From PALSA-350 sp963834445 (GTDB taxonomy: Bacteria > Acidobacteriota > Terriglobia > Terriglobales > Acidobacteriaceae): 64,000 bases of DNA. Numbering within the stretch: the first letter of the stretch is position 1; every line of letters starts with the position of its first letter. Location: the NCBI GenBank assembly GCA_963834445.1, contig CAWIBU010000009.1, positions 1,736,001 through 1,800,000 of the forward strand. Direction: 5' to 3'. Shown in pieces: positions 17,739 through 25,541 of this stretch. The notes under the pieces are model-generated. The model had not been told where the DNA came from and ran no database searches. It was given only the letters and a program-made list of their open reading frames with translations. The position numbers were made by a program, and so were the translations under genes.

Positions 17739-19028
17739 ATGACAACGTCTCACTCTCTCAGCGAAGACCTCAAAGGAACGGATCCGCTCGATACCGCCTG
17801 GGTTCGATCCCAATTTCCCGCCCTGTCACAAACCGTGAACGGCTTGCCCGCCGTTTACCTCGACGGACCGGGGGGAACGCAGGTTCCGCAAAGCGTCATC
17901 GACGCCATCGCCGGCTACCTCAGCAGCACCAACGCCAATACCCACGGAGCCTTCGCCACCAGCCAACGCTCCGACGCCATCATTGAGGGCGCCCGCAGCG
18001 CCATGGCCGACTTCCTCGCCTGCGACCCACAGGAAGTGATCTTCGGCGGCAACATGACCTCGCTCACCTTCGCCATGAGCCGCGCGATCGGCAGGGAACT
18101 GCAGGCTGGGGACGAGATCGTGGTCACCCTTCTGGACCACGGAGCCAACTTTTCCCCCTGGGTGGCGCTCGAGGACCGCGGCATCACCATCCGCATCGCG
18201 GAAATCCATCCCGAAGACTGCACCCTCGACATGAAAGACCTGGCGAGCAAGATCAACAGCCGAACCCGGCTGGTCGCGGCCGGCTACGCGTCGAATGCAG
18301 TGGGCAGCATCAACAACGTCAAGGAAGTGGTGCGCCTTGCTCATGAGGTGGGGGCGATGGCCTACATCGACGCCGTGCACTACGCACCCCACGGTCCCAT
18401 CGATGTGCGCGCCCTCGATTGCGATTTTCTCGTCTGCTCGTCGTATAAGTTCTTTGGCCCCCACATGGGCATCCTCTACGGCAAGCAGGAGCATCTGCGT
18501 CGCCTGGCGCCCTACAAACTCGCGGCTAACACCAGTGAGATTCCGGAGTGTTGGGAGTCGGGCACGCTCAACCACGAAGGTATCGCCGGCATCACCGCCT
18601 GCGTCGACTACCTCGCGCGACTGGGCAGGCGCACAGACCGAGGGATGGGCCTATCCAACCGCCGCGCCGCGCTGCTGGCCGCGTGGAAAACCATTCAGGC
18701 GCATGAGCGAATCCTGGTCGAGAGCCTCATCGCCGGTCTGCTGCGCATCCCCGGCCTCACGTTCTACGGCATCACCGATCCTGCGCAGTACGATCATCGC
18801 TGCCCAACGGTAGCGGTGCGCGTCGCCGGCCACACGCCTCTGCACCTGGCGACCGAACTGGGGCAGCGCGGCTTTTTCACCTGGGATGGCAACTACTACG
18901 CGCTGAACCTGACCGAGTATTTCGATGTTGAAAAAGACGGCGGCTTTCTGCGCATAGGCCTTGCCCACTACAACACCGCAGAAGAGGTGGATCGATTACT
19001 TGCTACCCTGACGGAGATAGCCGACTAG
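17739..19028 (+). CDS. Cysteine-desulfurase-like class V aminotransferase (active Cys absent)
   Basis: 429 residues from ATG 17739 (CAACGAGG upstream); the start is supported by the duplicated copy at 11668, which shares it. The fold-type-I PLP signature is complete: D-H-G-A-N near 133, D-A-V-H-Y-A-P-H (Asp211, His214) and the PLP lysine in C-S-S-Y-K-F-F-G-P-H (Lys237). It matches the cysteine desulfurase-like TIGR01976 group. The loop that carries the nucleophilic cysteine in SufS (R-x-G-x-H-C) reads G-F-F-T-W-D-G-N-Y-Y-A here, so persulfide chemistry is unlikely. The substrate is unknown. No suf or isc genes are nearby. Confidence 0.85.
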   Translation: MTTSHSLSEDLKGTDPLDTAWVRSQFPALSQTVNGLPAVYLDGPGGTQVPQSVIDAIAGYLSSTNANTHGAFATSQRSDAIIEGARSAMADFLACDPQEVIFGGNMTSLTFAMSRAIGRELQAGDEIVVTLLDHGANFSPWVALEDRGITIRIAEIHPEDCTLDMKDLASKINSRTRLVAAGYASNAVGSINNVKEVVRLAHEVGAMAYIDAVHYAPHGPIDVRALDCDFLVCSSYKFFGPHMGILYGKQEHLRRLAPYKLAANTSEIPECWESGTLNHEGIAGITACVDYLARLGRRTDRGMGLSNRRAALLAAWKTIQAHERILVESLIAGLLRIPGLTFYGITDPAQYDHRCPTVAVRVAGHTPLHLATELGQRGFFTWDGNYYALNLTEYFDVEKDGGFLRIGLAHYNTAEEVDRLLATLTEIAD

Positions 19029-19154
19029 CGGAGTGCAACGGTCATAACGTCCAGTATGTTTGCCAAGCTGTTGGGCGCGCCCCAGTTCCGCGGGGACGAC
19101 TGCCGCTGGAACCTGAACGGAAACTGAGCAAACACAGGACTATCGTCCTTCCCA

Positions 19155-19256
19155 CCGGCATCCGTCCCTTCGGGACTGTTCTTGTTTGGCAAACGCAACC
19201 CAGGATTTCATCCTGGGCTAGCGGCATCCGTCCCTTCGGGACTGTTCTTTTTTGGC
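19155..19256. repeat. Tandem REP-like block downstream of the aminotransferase
   Basis: Two near-identical units of about 36 bases (GGCATCCGTCCCTTCGGGAC then TGTTCTT and TTTGGCAAACG) at 19157-19195 and 19223-19261 flank the hairpin CCCAGGA/TCCTGGG at 19199-19217. The hairpin is identical to that at 13559-13577. Confidence 0.8.
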
Positions 19257-19316
19257 AAACGTAAGCGTGTAACGTCCCCGCTTTGACTTCGTCTGACCTA
19301 TGTTGTCCATCACAAA

Positions 19317-19363
19317 TGCGGGTGCCCCATATCTCCCGATGGTTTTTGTCGGGAGATATGGGA
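19317..19363. repeat. Long perfect hairpin, GGGTGCCCCATATCTC family
   Basis: CCCATATCTCCCGA (19326-19339) pairs perfectly with TCGGGAGATATGGG (19349-19362) over 14 bases. It lies between the converging aminotransferase and Ku genes, so it may stop transcription from both sides. A diverged copy in inverted orientation sits at 47326-47372 within the island, sharing GGGTGCCCCATATCTC, which shows this is a dispersed repeat. Confidence 0.7.
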
Positions 19364-19411
19364 AATCTCACACCCTTCACCCCAATGGCCTTTGCTTCTG
19401 CCGGAGTTTGC

Positions 19412-20320
19412 CTAAGCCGTCTTTGCCCGCTTGCCCGCCACCAGCTTGAGTTTTCGCTTGCCGGCCGGAGCGGCAGGCTCCTTCGCTGCCTTGCCCCCGT
19501 CTTTCGTCGCCAGACTCTGGCGCAGTGCCGACATAAGATCAACCACTTTGCCGCCGCTCTTCGCCGGCTTCTCTTTAGGCAGCGGTTTGTTGGCCAACTT
19601 CGCTTCCACTAACGCACGCACAGAAGCTTCATAGTTATCCGTGAACTTATCCAGCTCCAGCGGGCGGGTATAGGTCTTGATCAACTGTTTCGCCAACTCC
19701 AGCTGCGCGGCATCTTGTTTGACGGCAGGTATCTTGCCGAAGTATTCAGCCGGATCGCGCAACTCTTCCGCGAAGCGAAGGACATACAACATCATGCCCA
19801 GCTGCTTACGGTCAGTCGGCGGCGCAAGCGCCACCACATGTTCGCGGCCCGCGAAGGCAATTTCGCCTAACGCGACCTTGCCCGCATCCATCATCGCCTC
19901 ACGCACAATCGCGAAAGCGGTGGCTTGCGGGCCTTTTTTGGGAACCACAAAATAAGGCTTCACAAACAGCGAAGGAGGCACCTCATCGGCGTCAGCAAAC
20001 TGGACGATCTCGAGCGTATCTTTGCCCGGAATCCGAAGACGCTTCAGGTCATCCGGCTCGATAATGGCGTACTTGCCCTTCTCGTATTCGTACCCCTTCA
20101 CAATCTCTGATTTCTCGACTGCATGCTGGTCGTCCGGGGTGTGCGTCGTTTCTTCACCGTCATCGTCATGAACCACATTCTGATAATGGATGCGCTGCCC
20201 GGTCGCCCGGTCAATCTGGTGAAACTGGAAGGGGCGCGCCGAAGTGCTCGCGGGATAAATTTCAACCGCAAAGCTAACCAGCGAAAGGGAGATTTGTCCG
20301 GACCAATAAGGGCGTGCCAT
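19412..20320 (-). CDS. ku: Ku homodimer protein for non-homologous end joining
   Basis: 302 residues from ATG 20320. The product starts M-A-R-P-Y-W-S-G-Q-I-S-L-S-L-V-S-F-A-V, the standard bacterial Ku opening, and the beta-barrel core continues to about residue 250 (E-I-V-K-G-Y-E-Y-E-K-G-K-Y, L-R-I-P-G-K-D-T-L-E-I-V-Q-F). A Lys/Ala-rich tail (from about 255, ending G-K-R-A-K-T-A) is the usual DNA-binding extension. It rings DNA ends and recruits LigD. No ligD is present in the window. An upstream in-frame start at 20383 adds 21 unusual residues and is rejected. Convergent with the aminotransferase gene. Confidence 0.95.
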   Translation of the reverse strand: MARPYWSGQISLSLVSFAVEIYPASTSARPFQFHQIDRATGQRIHYQNVVHDDDGEETTHTPDDQHAVEKSEIVKGYEYEKGKYAIIEPDDLKRLRIPGKDTLEIVQFADADEVPPSLFVKPYFVVPKKGPQATAFAIVREAMMDAGKVALGEIAFAGREHVVALAPPTDRKQLGMMLYVLRFAEELRDPAEYFGKIPAVKQDAAQLELAKQLIKTYTRPLELDKFTDNYEASVRALVEAKLANKPLPKEKPAKSGGKVVDLMSALRQSLATKDGGKAAKEPAAPAGKRKLKLVAGKRAKTA

Positions 20321-20408
20321 GGCACTCTTTATGATGCCAGACAGCGCCCTCGCGAGCACGCAACTTGGAGTTTTTGACCCCATTTGGTAGTCTGTTTGGG
20401 TAGCGCCT

Positions 20409-20485
20409 GCGCGCGTAGCTCAGTTGGATAGAGCGTCTGGCTACGAACCAGAAGGTCGGGAGTTCGAATCTCTCCGCGCGCACCA
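20409..20485 (+). tRNA. tRNA-Arg (anticodon ACG), CCA encoded
   Basis: A full cloverleaf folds: acceptor GCGCGCG/CGCGCGC (20409-20415 with 20475-20481), D-arm G-C-T-C-A-G-T-T-G-G-A-T-A-G-A-G-C, anticodon loop C-T-A-C-G-A-A giving ACG, T-arm GGGAG-TTCGAAT-CTCTC, discriminator A and an encoded CCA at 20483-20485. The A34 will be read as inosine and decode CGU/CGC/CGA. Confidence 0.97.
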
Positions 20486-20720
20486 TCCCAATTCAATCCC
20501 TGGAACACAGCTAGCCAGCACTGTTGGACGCCCCATCCGTCCGGATTTTCAGTGAAGCTTAGCGAACTTGCCTACTTTCTGCGGCTTTGCTTACAGAAGG
20601 CCGCACACGCTGCCCTCGAATGGATACGCGAACAGGAAATCAGGGCCCTGGGCTTAAGTGGGATAACTGCTGCCTGTACCAGGAGTTACGCCCACAATTC
20701 TCTGCCCGCAAGGAATAACC

Positions 20721-21143
20721 ATGAAACTATCTCCCCGCCAGCTGGCATGGATGCAACGCATAGCCGCACTGGCCATTGTCTTGTTCTGGATTTCCTTCTG
20801 GGCTGATCACAGCAGCCTGCCCGCTAACGTCGTCGATTTCGAGTGGTGCTTTCTGCTGCCCGACCTGCTATGGATCTCGGGAGCTTTTTGGCTTGCCGGC
20901 AACTGGCTCATCGCCCACGATCCCCGGGCCGGGGTCGCCACCGCGGTGGGTGGCAGCGCCATGGTGTACCTTGCTCTGCTGGACGCGGCTTGTAATTTCC
21001 GCCACGGCCAATACACCGATTCTTTTTCGCGCGGCCTCTTGAACGCGGTGGTCAATCTCGCCTGCCTCATCTTCGGCAGCGTCAACATCTGGTATGCCCT
21101 CACCCGCCAGCATGAAAATTTACCGCAACGCAAAATCCGATAG
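20721..21143 (+). CDS. Small four-helix membrane protein of unknown function
   Basis: 140 residues with four hydrophobic segments at about 14-30, 43-65, 72-90 and 104-125, and a basic cytoplasmic-type tail (R-Q-H-E-N-L-P-Q-R-K-I-R). AAGGAAT lies eight bases before the ATG. I do not recognise the family. Its last 24 bases overlap the end of the convergent diguanylate cyclase gene. Confidence 0.65.
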   Translation: MKLSPRQLAWMQRIAALAIVLFWISFWADHSSLPANVVDFEWCFLLPDLLWISGAFWLAGNWLIAHDPRAGVATAVGGSAMVYLALLDAACNFRHGQYTDSFSRGLLNAVVNLACLIFGSVNIWYALTRQHENLPQRKIR

Positions 21144-22100
21144 CACGGTGCGGTTGCGGCCGATCTGCTTGGCCCGATACAGCGCCGCATCGGCAGCCGC
21201 CAGCATCTCCATGTCGTCGATCGTCCCCCCTGTCGCCACCGCCGCCCCGATGCTTACCGTCACAGAAATCGCTGCGCCGTCGACCAGGATCGGTCCGCTG
21301 TCCACCATAGCTCGAACCCTCTCCGCGCCGTGGTCAATCTGCTCCCGGCTGCACCCGGGCAACACGATCAGGAACTCTTCTCCTCCATAGCGGCCCACCG
21401 AATCGTAGCCGCGCACCGCCTTGATGATCCGTTGGGTCACCTCCTGCAGCACATGGTCCCCGGTCAAATGCCCATGGGTATCATTAATCATCTTGAAGTG
21501 ATCGACGTCGAGCATCATGATGCCGGTGGGTGCTGCGGTACGGGCCCCCCGCTCCAGCTCGCGGCGCAACGTCTCCAGGGTCGCGCCCCGGTTCCACACC
21601 CCGGTGAGCAAATCATGGGTCGCCTGAAAACGAAGCAGATCCTGCGCCTGGATCTGATCGTCCTGCAGGGTAAGGATTCGGTTAGACGCCCGCAAACGCG
21701 CGCGCAATTCGCTCTTATCGAACGGTTTGGTCAGATAGTCATCCGCCCCGGCCTCCAGGCCGCGCACCAGGTCCTGCTTGGCGTCTTTGGCCGTAGCCAG
21801 CAGAATGTATTGGTAGGGTGAACGGTTTTGCTCCCGTACCTTGCGACACAGTTCCACACCATTGATCGCCGGCATCATCCAATCGAGAATCAACAGTTGC
21901 GGCGGAATTTTCTGCTGCAGAATTTCCCAGGCCCGGGCGCCATCTCCCGCGAGCGTCACCCGGTAGCCCCAGTTCTCGAGCCAGCTCTGCAGGATCTTGC
22001 GGAACATCGCATCGTCTTCGGCAACCAGGACCCGGTCGCAGGCGCTCCCCGGGCGCTCAAACTCCCGAGCAGGGGTATTTCCCGGCTCTGGCTGGCTCAC
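21120..22100 (-). CDS. Response regulator with GGDEF diguanylate cyclase output
   Basis: 326 residues. A receiver domain covers about 22-140: acidic pair E29-D30, phospho-acceptor Asp73 in L-I-L-D-W-M-M-P, and Lys in T-K-P-F. The GGDEF domain covers about 160-320 with an intact G-G-E-E-F (239-243). Five residues before it is R-G-Y-D (230-233), a proper RxxD inhibitory site, so the enzyme should make c-di-GMP and be feedback-inhibited by it. It overlaps the upstream hybrid kinase by four bases (ATGA), which implies translational coupling and a phosphorelay from that kinase. Confidence 0.95.
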   Translation of the reverse strand: MSQPEPGNTPAREFERPGSACDRVLVAEDDAMFRKILQSWLENWGYRVTLAGDGARAWEILQQKIPPQLLILDWMMPAINGVELCRKVREQNRSPYQYILLATAKDAKQDLVRGLEAGADDYLTKPFDKSELRARLRASNRILTLQDDQIQAQDLLRFQATHDLLTGVWNRGATLETLRRELERGARTAAPTGIMMLDVDHFKMINDTHGHLTGDHVLQEVTQRIIKAVRGYDSVGRYGGEEFLIVLPGCSREQIDHGAERVRAMVDSGPILVDGAAISVTVSIGAAVATGGTIDDMEMLAAADAALYRAKQIGRNRTVLSDFALR

Positions 22101-24910
22101 TGGCTCACCTCCGACCGATCGGGAGCCGGGTGCGGTTCAGCACTCATGACCGAAGTAAGCAGCGCAGAAAATTCAACTGCCAGTCGTTCATAAATCTGTG
22201 TGGCCGAGCGAAGGTCAGACGTTCGTCCCAGCTTCTCCAGTTCGGCCGCCTTTTGCGAGATACCGGTTATGCCCAGGTAACCCAGCTCACCTTTGAGCGT
22301 GTGCGCGATCTCCTCGATCTCCTTTGCGTTGCCCTGCAGCACGGCTTTTCCCAGAGCGGCCATATGTCTGGGGGCCTCCTCGAGGAAAATCGCCATCACT
22401 TCTTCCAGCAGCGTTGCGTCGCCCCCTAGTTTTTCCAGGGTATCCGCCCGATCCCAGGCAATTTCTGGTGGCGGCGCAGCGAGCTCCTTCTGCGGGGTCA
22501 CGAGCGGGCTGGCAGCGAGCTGATGCTTCTGACTAATCACGCTGCCAATCGCGGCGGCCAGCAGCGCGTAGTTGATTGGCTTGGTCACATACCCATCCAT
22601 GCCGGCTGCGATGCAGCGTTCGCGATCGCCCTTCATGGCGTGTGCCGTCATGGCGATAATTGGTAAGTGTTGTTGTGTCGATTGTTCGCTCTCCCGGATT
22701 CTCCGGGTCACCGTCAGGCCGTCCAGCTCCGGCATCTGAATGTCCATCAACACCAGGTCAAAACGCGAAGTCGTCAGCATCGAGAGGACGATTTGGCCGT
22801 TGCGCGCCACCACCACCGCGTGCCCCATCTTCTCCAGCATCCGGATGGCAACAATCTGGTTGACCCGGTTATCTTCAGCCAGCAGTATCTGTAGGCCTGC
22901 GCTTGGCCAGGGCTCCTGCTCCAGAACTTCTGTCGCGGCCGGTCCCGGCTCCTCTTGCCCCATCAGGGACTGGATCGCCGCCAGCAATTCACCTTTGCGT
23001 ACCGGCTTGTAAAGATAAGACAGAATGCCCAGGCGGCGGCAGCGCTCTGCGTCCCCGCGATGGCTGGCCGAGCTCAACATCATCACCGCTATTGGCGATA
23101 GCTCGGGCTGGTTGCGCATGTTTTCGACCAAAGTGAAGCCGTCCATCTGCGGCATGTTGATATCCGTCACCATCAGCTGGCAGGGCTCGGCCGTTTGGCT
23201 GGCGGCGAGCAATGCCTGCAACGCCTCTTCACCGCTGGCCGCGCACGTTACCCGCGCCCCCCAGCTACTCAATAACCCCTGCAGGATTCGCCGATTGGTG
23301 GCATGGTCATCCACCACCAGGATCCTCATGCCGTCCAGGTTTGCGAGGGGGATCAACCCTCCCGCTCCCATTCGCTTACCCAGTACCTGCAACCGGGCGG
23401 TGAAATGGAATTGGCTTCCCTGACCGGGCTCGCTTTCCATCCAGATGCGTCCGCCCATCATCGCTATCAGCTGCGCAGAGATCGATAGCCCGAGGCCCGT
23501 ACCTCCGTATTGCCGGGTGGTCGACGAATCCGCTTGCGTGAACGGAGAGAAAATAGACGTTTGCTTATCAGCAGCAATACCGATGCCCGTGTCCGCCACC
23601 GTAAACTGTATGACCTGGCTGGCCGCGTTCTTGCTTTCCATTTCCACCCTCAGCGTTACCTCGCCGCGATGCGTGAACTTGATGGCATTGCTAATCAGGT
23701 TGAGTATGATCTGCCGCAGCCGCCCCGGATCACCCCCTGCCAGCTCCGGCACGTCCGGCGCAATGTCACAAAGAAGTTCCAGCCCCTTCTCGTCCGCTTG
23801 CAGGGCCGATGTCTTCAAAGTTTCTTCGGCACAGTCGCGCAGGTTGAAGGCGATCATCTCCAGTTCCACCTTGCCGGCTTCAATCTTTGAGTAATCAAGA
23901 ATGTCGTTGATCACGGTGAGCAGAGCATCGGCTGACAACTTGGCCGTTACCAGACAATCTCGCTGCTCCGCTGTCAGCACCGTGTCCAGTGCCAAATCGG
24001 TCATGCCAATCACTCCATTCAGGGGTGTTCGTATTTCATGGCTCATGTTCGCCAGGAACTCACTCTTGGCGTGGTTGGCCACTTCCGCAGTGTCTTTGGC
24101 GGCGCGCATTTGCTCCTCCGCGCGTATGCGCTCCTTCACTTCGATTTGCAAATCGGCGGTCCGCCGCTGCACCCGCTGCTCCATTTCATCCTTCGCGCTC
24201 TGTAGCGCCAGGTCCCGCTGCTCGATGCGCTCCAGCATCTGGTTGAAGGAACGGACCAGGATCCCGCTTTCATCATTGCTTCGTGCGACTGCGCGCAGAG
24301 AATAGTTTTCCTCTGTTGAGATCCGTTCCGCAATCCGGGCCAGCTCAACAATCGGATCACTCACAATGCGCAACAGGCGGGCGGAGATCAGGTAGGTAGC
24401 AAAGATGGAAATGATAAGCACCAGGAATGCGATCTTGGCGTATTCCCAAAGCCTCGCCCGCGATCCACTCAGGTCCGACACAATCGCGATCGTCCCTGCC
24501 TGTTCGCCCTCCATCGATACGGCGCGAAACAGACTAACTGCGTCGTTCTCAAAGACCGCTCCATCGGCGCGCGCGGCAGGTATGCGGAATGCGGCGCCAG
24601 GGCCGGGGCGCCGATACTCCGCGAATATGTCTCCATGGTTGTCATATAAGAAGGCGCCCAACACATGGGTTTCGGCATGCAGCGCTCCCAGCATCTCGCG
24701 GGCAGTTTTCTGATCGTTGAATGCAAGCGACGCCGCCGTGTTGGCGCCCAGCGTCCCTGCCAACGCAGTCAACTCGTTCACCGTGCCGGCGCGATAGTTC
24801 TGACGCTCATAAATGGCGAATCCACAACACGCCAGAATGACCGCCAGAACGCTCGAAGACAATACCAGCAGAGCCAGTTTGCGCCGTATGGGAAGATTTC
24901 TGAACATCAT
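22097..24910 (-). CDS. Hybrid sensor histidine kinase with two receivers and HPt domain
   Basis: 937 residues from ATG 24910 (GGAGAGG upstream, five bases past the YfiR-like stop); the longer frame to 24952 lies inside that gene. Order of domains: TM1 about 10-34, a periplasmic CHASE8-like sensor 38-155, TM2 158-180, HAMP 178-232, HisKA with His291 in N-M-S-H-E-I-R-T-P-L-N, HATPase with N-box N-L-I-S-N-A and G-boxes D-T-G-I-G-I and G-G-T-G-L-G-L, receiver 1 with Asp583, receiver 2 with Asp723, and HPt with His870 in I-A-H-T-L-K-G. A full phosphorelay sits in one chain and should pass phosphate to the downstream GGDEF regulator. Same general architecture as BarA/TodS-like kinases. Confidence 0.95.
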   Translation of the reverse strand: MMFRNLPIRRKLALLVLSSSVLAVILACCGFAIYERQNYRAGTVNELTALAGTLGANTAASLAFNDQKTAREMLGALHAETHVLGAFLYDNHGDIFAEYRRPGPGAAFRIPAARADGAVFENDAVSLFRAVSMEGEQAGTIAIVSDLSGSRARLWEYAKIAFLVLIISIFATYLISARLLRIVSDPIVELARIAERISTEENYSLRAVARSNDESGILVRSFNQMLERIEQRDLALQSAKDEMEQRVQRRTADLQIEVKERIRAEEQMRAAKDTAEVANHAKSEFLANMSHEIRTPLNGVIGMTDLALDTVLTAEQRDCLVTAKLSADALLTVINDILDYSKIEAGKVELEMIAFNLRDCAEETLKTSALQADEKGLELLCDIAPDVPELAGGDPGRLRQIILNLISNAIKFTHRGEVTLRVEMESKNAASQVIQFTVADTGIGIAADKQTSIFSPFTQADSSTTRQYGGTGLGLSISAQLIAMMGGRIWMESEPGQGSQFHFTARLQVLGKRMGAGGLIPLANLDGMRILVVDDHATNRRILQGLLSSWGARVTCAASGEEALQALLAASQTAEPCQLMVTDINMPQMDGFTLVENMRNQPELSPIAVMMLSSASHRGDAERCRRLGILSYLYKPVRKGELLAAIQSLMGQEEPGPAATEVLEQEPWPSAGLQILLAEDNRVNQIVAIRMLEKMGHAVVVARNGQIVLSMLTTSRFDLVLMDIQMPELDGLTVTRRIRESEQSTQQHLPIIAMTAHAMKGDRERCIAAGMDGYVTKPINYALLAAAIGSVISQKHQLAASPLVTPQKELAAPPPEIAWDRADTLEKLGGDATLLEEVMAIFLEEAPRHMAALGKAVLQGNAKEIEEIAHTLKGELGYLGITGISQKAAELEKLGRTSDLRSATQIYERLAVEFSALLTSVMSAEPHPAPDRSEVSQ

Positions 24911-24914
24911 CCGC

Positions 24915-25541
24915 CTACCTCTCCCGGCCTTGTCCCAGAACACTTTGCGCAAGAATCAATAACCGTGAACCGATCTTGAGTCCCGCGGCGTCGGCTGCAT
25001 CTAAATTGATTTCGAAGCGAACGCGGTTGTCCTCCAGCAGAAAACGCACCATGCCCCCACTCTCGAGAAAGCCTGGCGTCTCGCCTACCGTCAAAATCGG
25101 AGCATGGCGCAGCCCCGCCAGCAACGACGGGATATGCTTGCTTTGTGCTTTGCCCAGAAAAACGATCTGGCAAGCATGCATATCTTCCGTATCTTTCAAG
25201 TGAAGAACCCGCAGCGCTCGCGTGCCCACCGCTTTGCCCGCAACCGTCGCTTCCAGCGCTCCTTGAAAGGGATCGTCTCCAACCGTGCACAGAGACAGAA
25301 AACCGTCCGCTTCCTGCGACGAGTCCGCGGGCCAGTCCACCAGTTGGGCGAAGTGGAAGAGAAAGGCTGCCTTCACGCGATACTCTTGGTCGCCGGACTG
25401 TGCGCCGACTTTTTGGCCACCCATCGCCAGCACCATGCAGAGAAGCATGACCAGCCTTGCGATCCACCTTGCCGCGGGTGAAGCCCTGCGAGTGATCCGC
25501 AGCATGGAGGCCGTGCTCTGCGCGTGAGGGTTGCTGCCCAT
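24915..25541 (-). CDS. YfiR-family periplasmic regulator of c-di-GMP signalling
   Basis: 208 residues with an N-terminal basic segment and signal peptide (L-V-M-L-L-C-M-V-L-A-M-G-G-Q-K-V-G-A-Q). The mature part has the YfiR hallmarks: E-Y-R-V-K-A-A-F-L-F-H-F-A-Q-L-V-D-W-P, C-T-V-G-D-D-P-F, S-G-G-M-V-R-F-L-L-E-D-N-R-V-R-F-E-I-N and G-L-K-I-G-S-R-L-L. In Pseudomonas, YfiR inhibits the CHASE8-bearing cyclase YfiN; here the CHASE8-like sensor is on the next gene's kinase, so YfiR probably gates that kinase. The ATG follows the TonB receptor's TGA directly. An internal ATG at 25505 is an alternative start. Confidence 0.9.
   Translation of the reverse strand: MGSNPHAQSTASMLRITRRASPAARWIARLVMLLCMVLAMGGQKVGAQSGDQEYRVKAAFLFHFAQLVDWPADSSQEADGFLSLCTVGDDPFQGALEATVAGKAVGTRALRVLHLKDTEDMHACQIVFLGKAQSKHIPSLLAGLRHAPILTVGETPGFLESGGMVRFLLEDNRVRFEINLDAADAAGLKIGSRLLILAQSVLGQGRER

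Noticed and set aside
13519..19261. A CRISPR array, suggested by repeated GTCCCTTCGGGAC units
   Set aside because: The units are few, irregularly spaced, palindromic and without spacers or cas genes; REP-like repeats fit better.
20552..20806. 84-codon ORF starting GTG between tRNA-Arg and the small membrane protein
   Set aside because: It overlaps the start of the better-supported gene at 20721 and has no clear motif or ribosome site.
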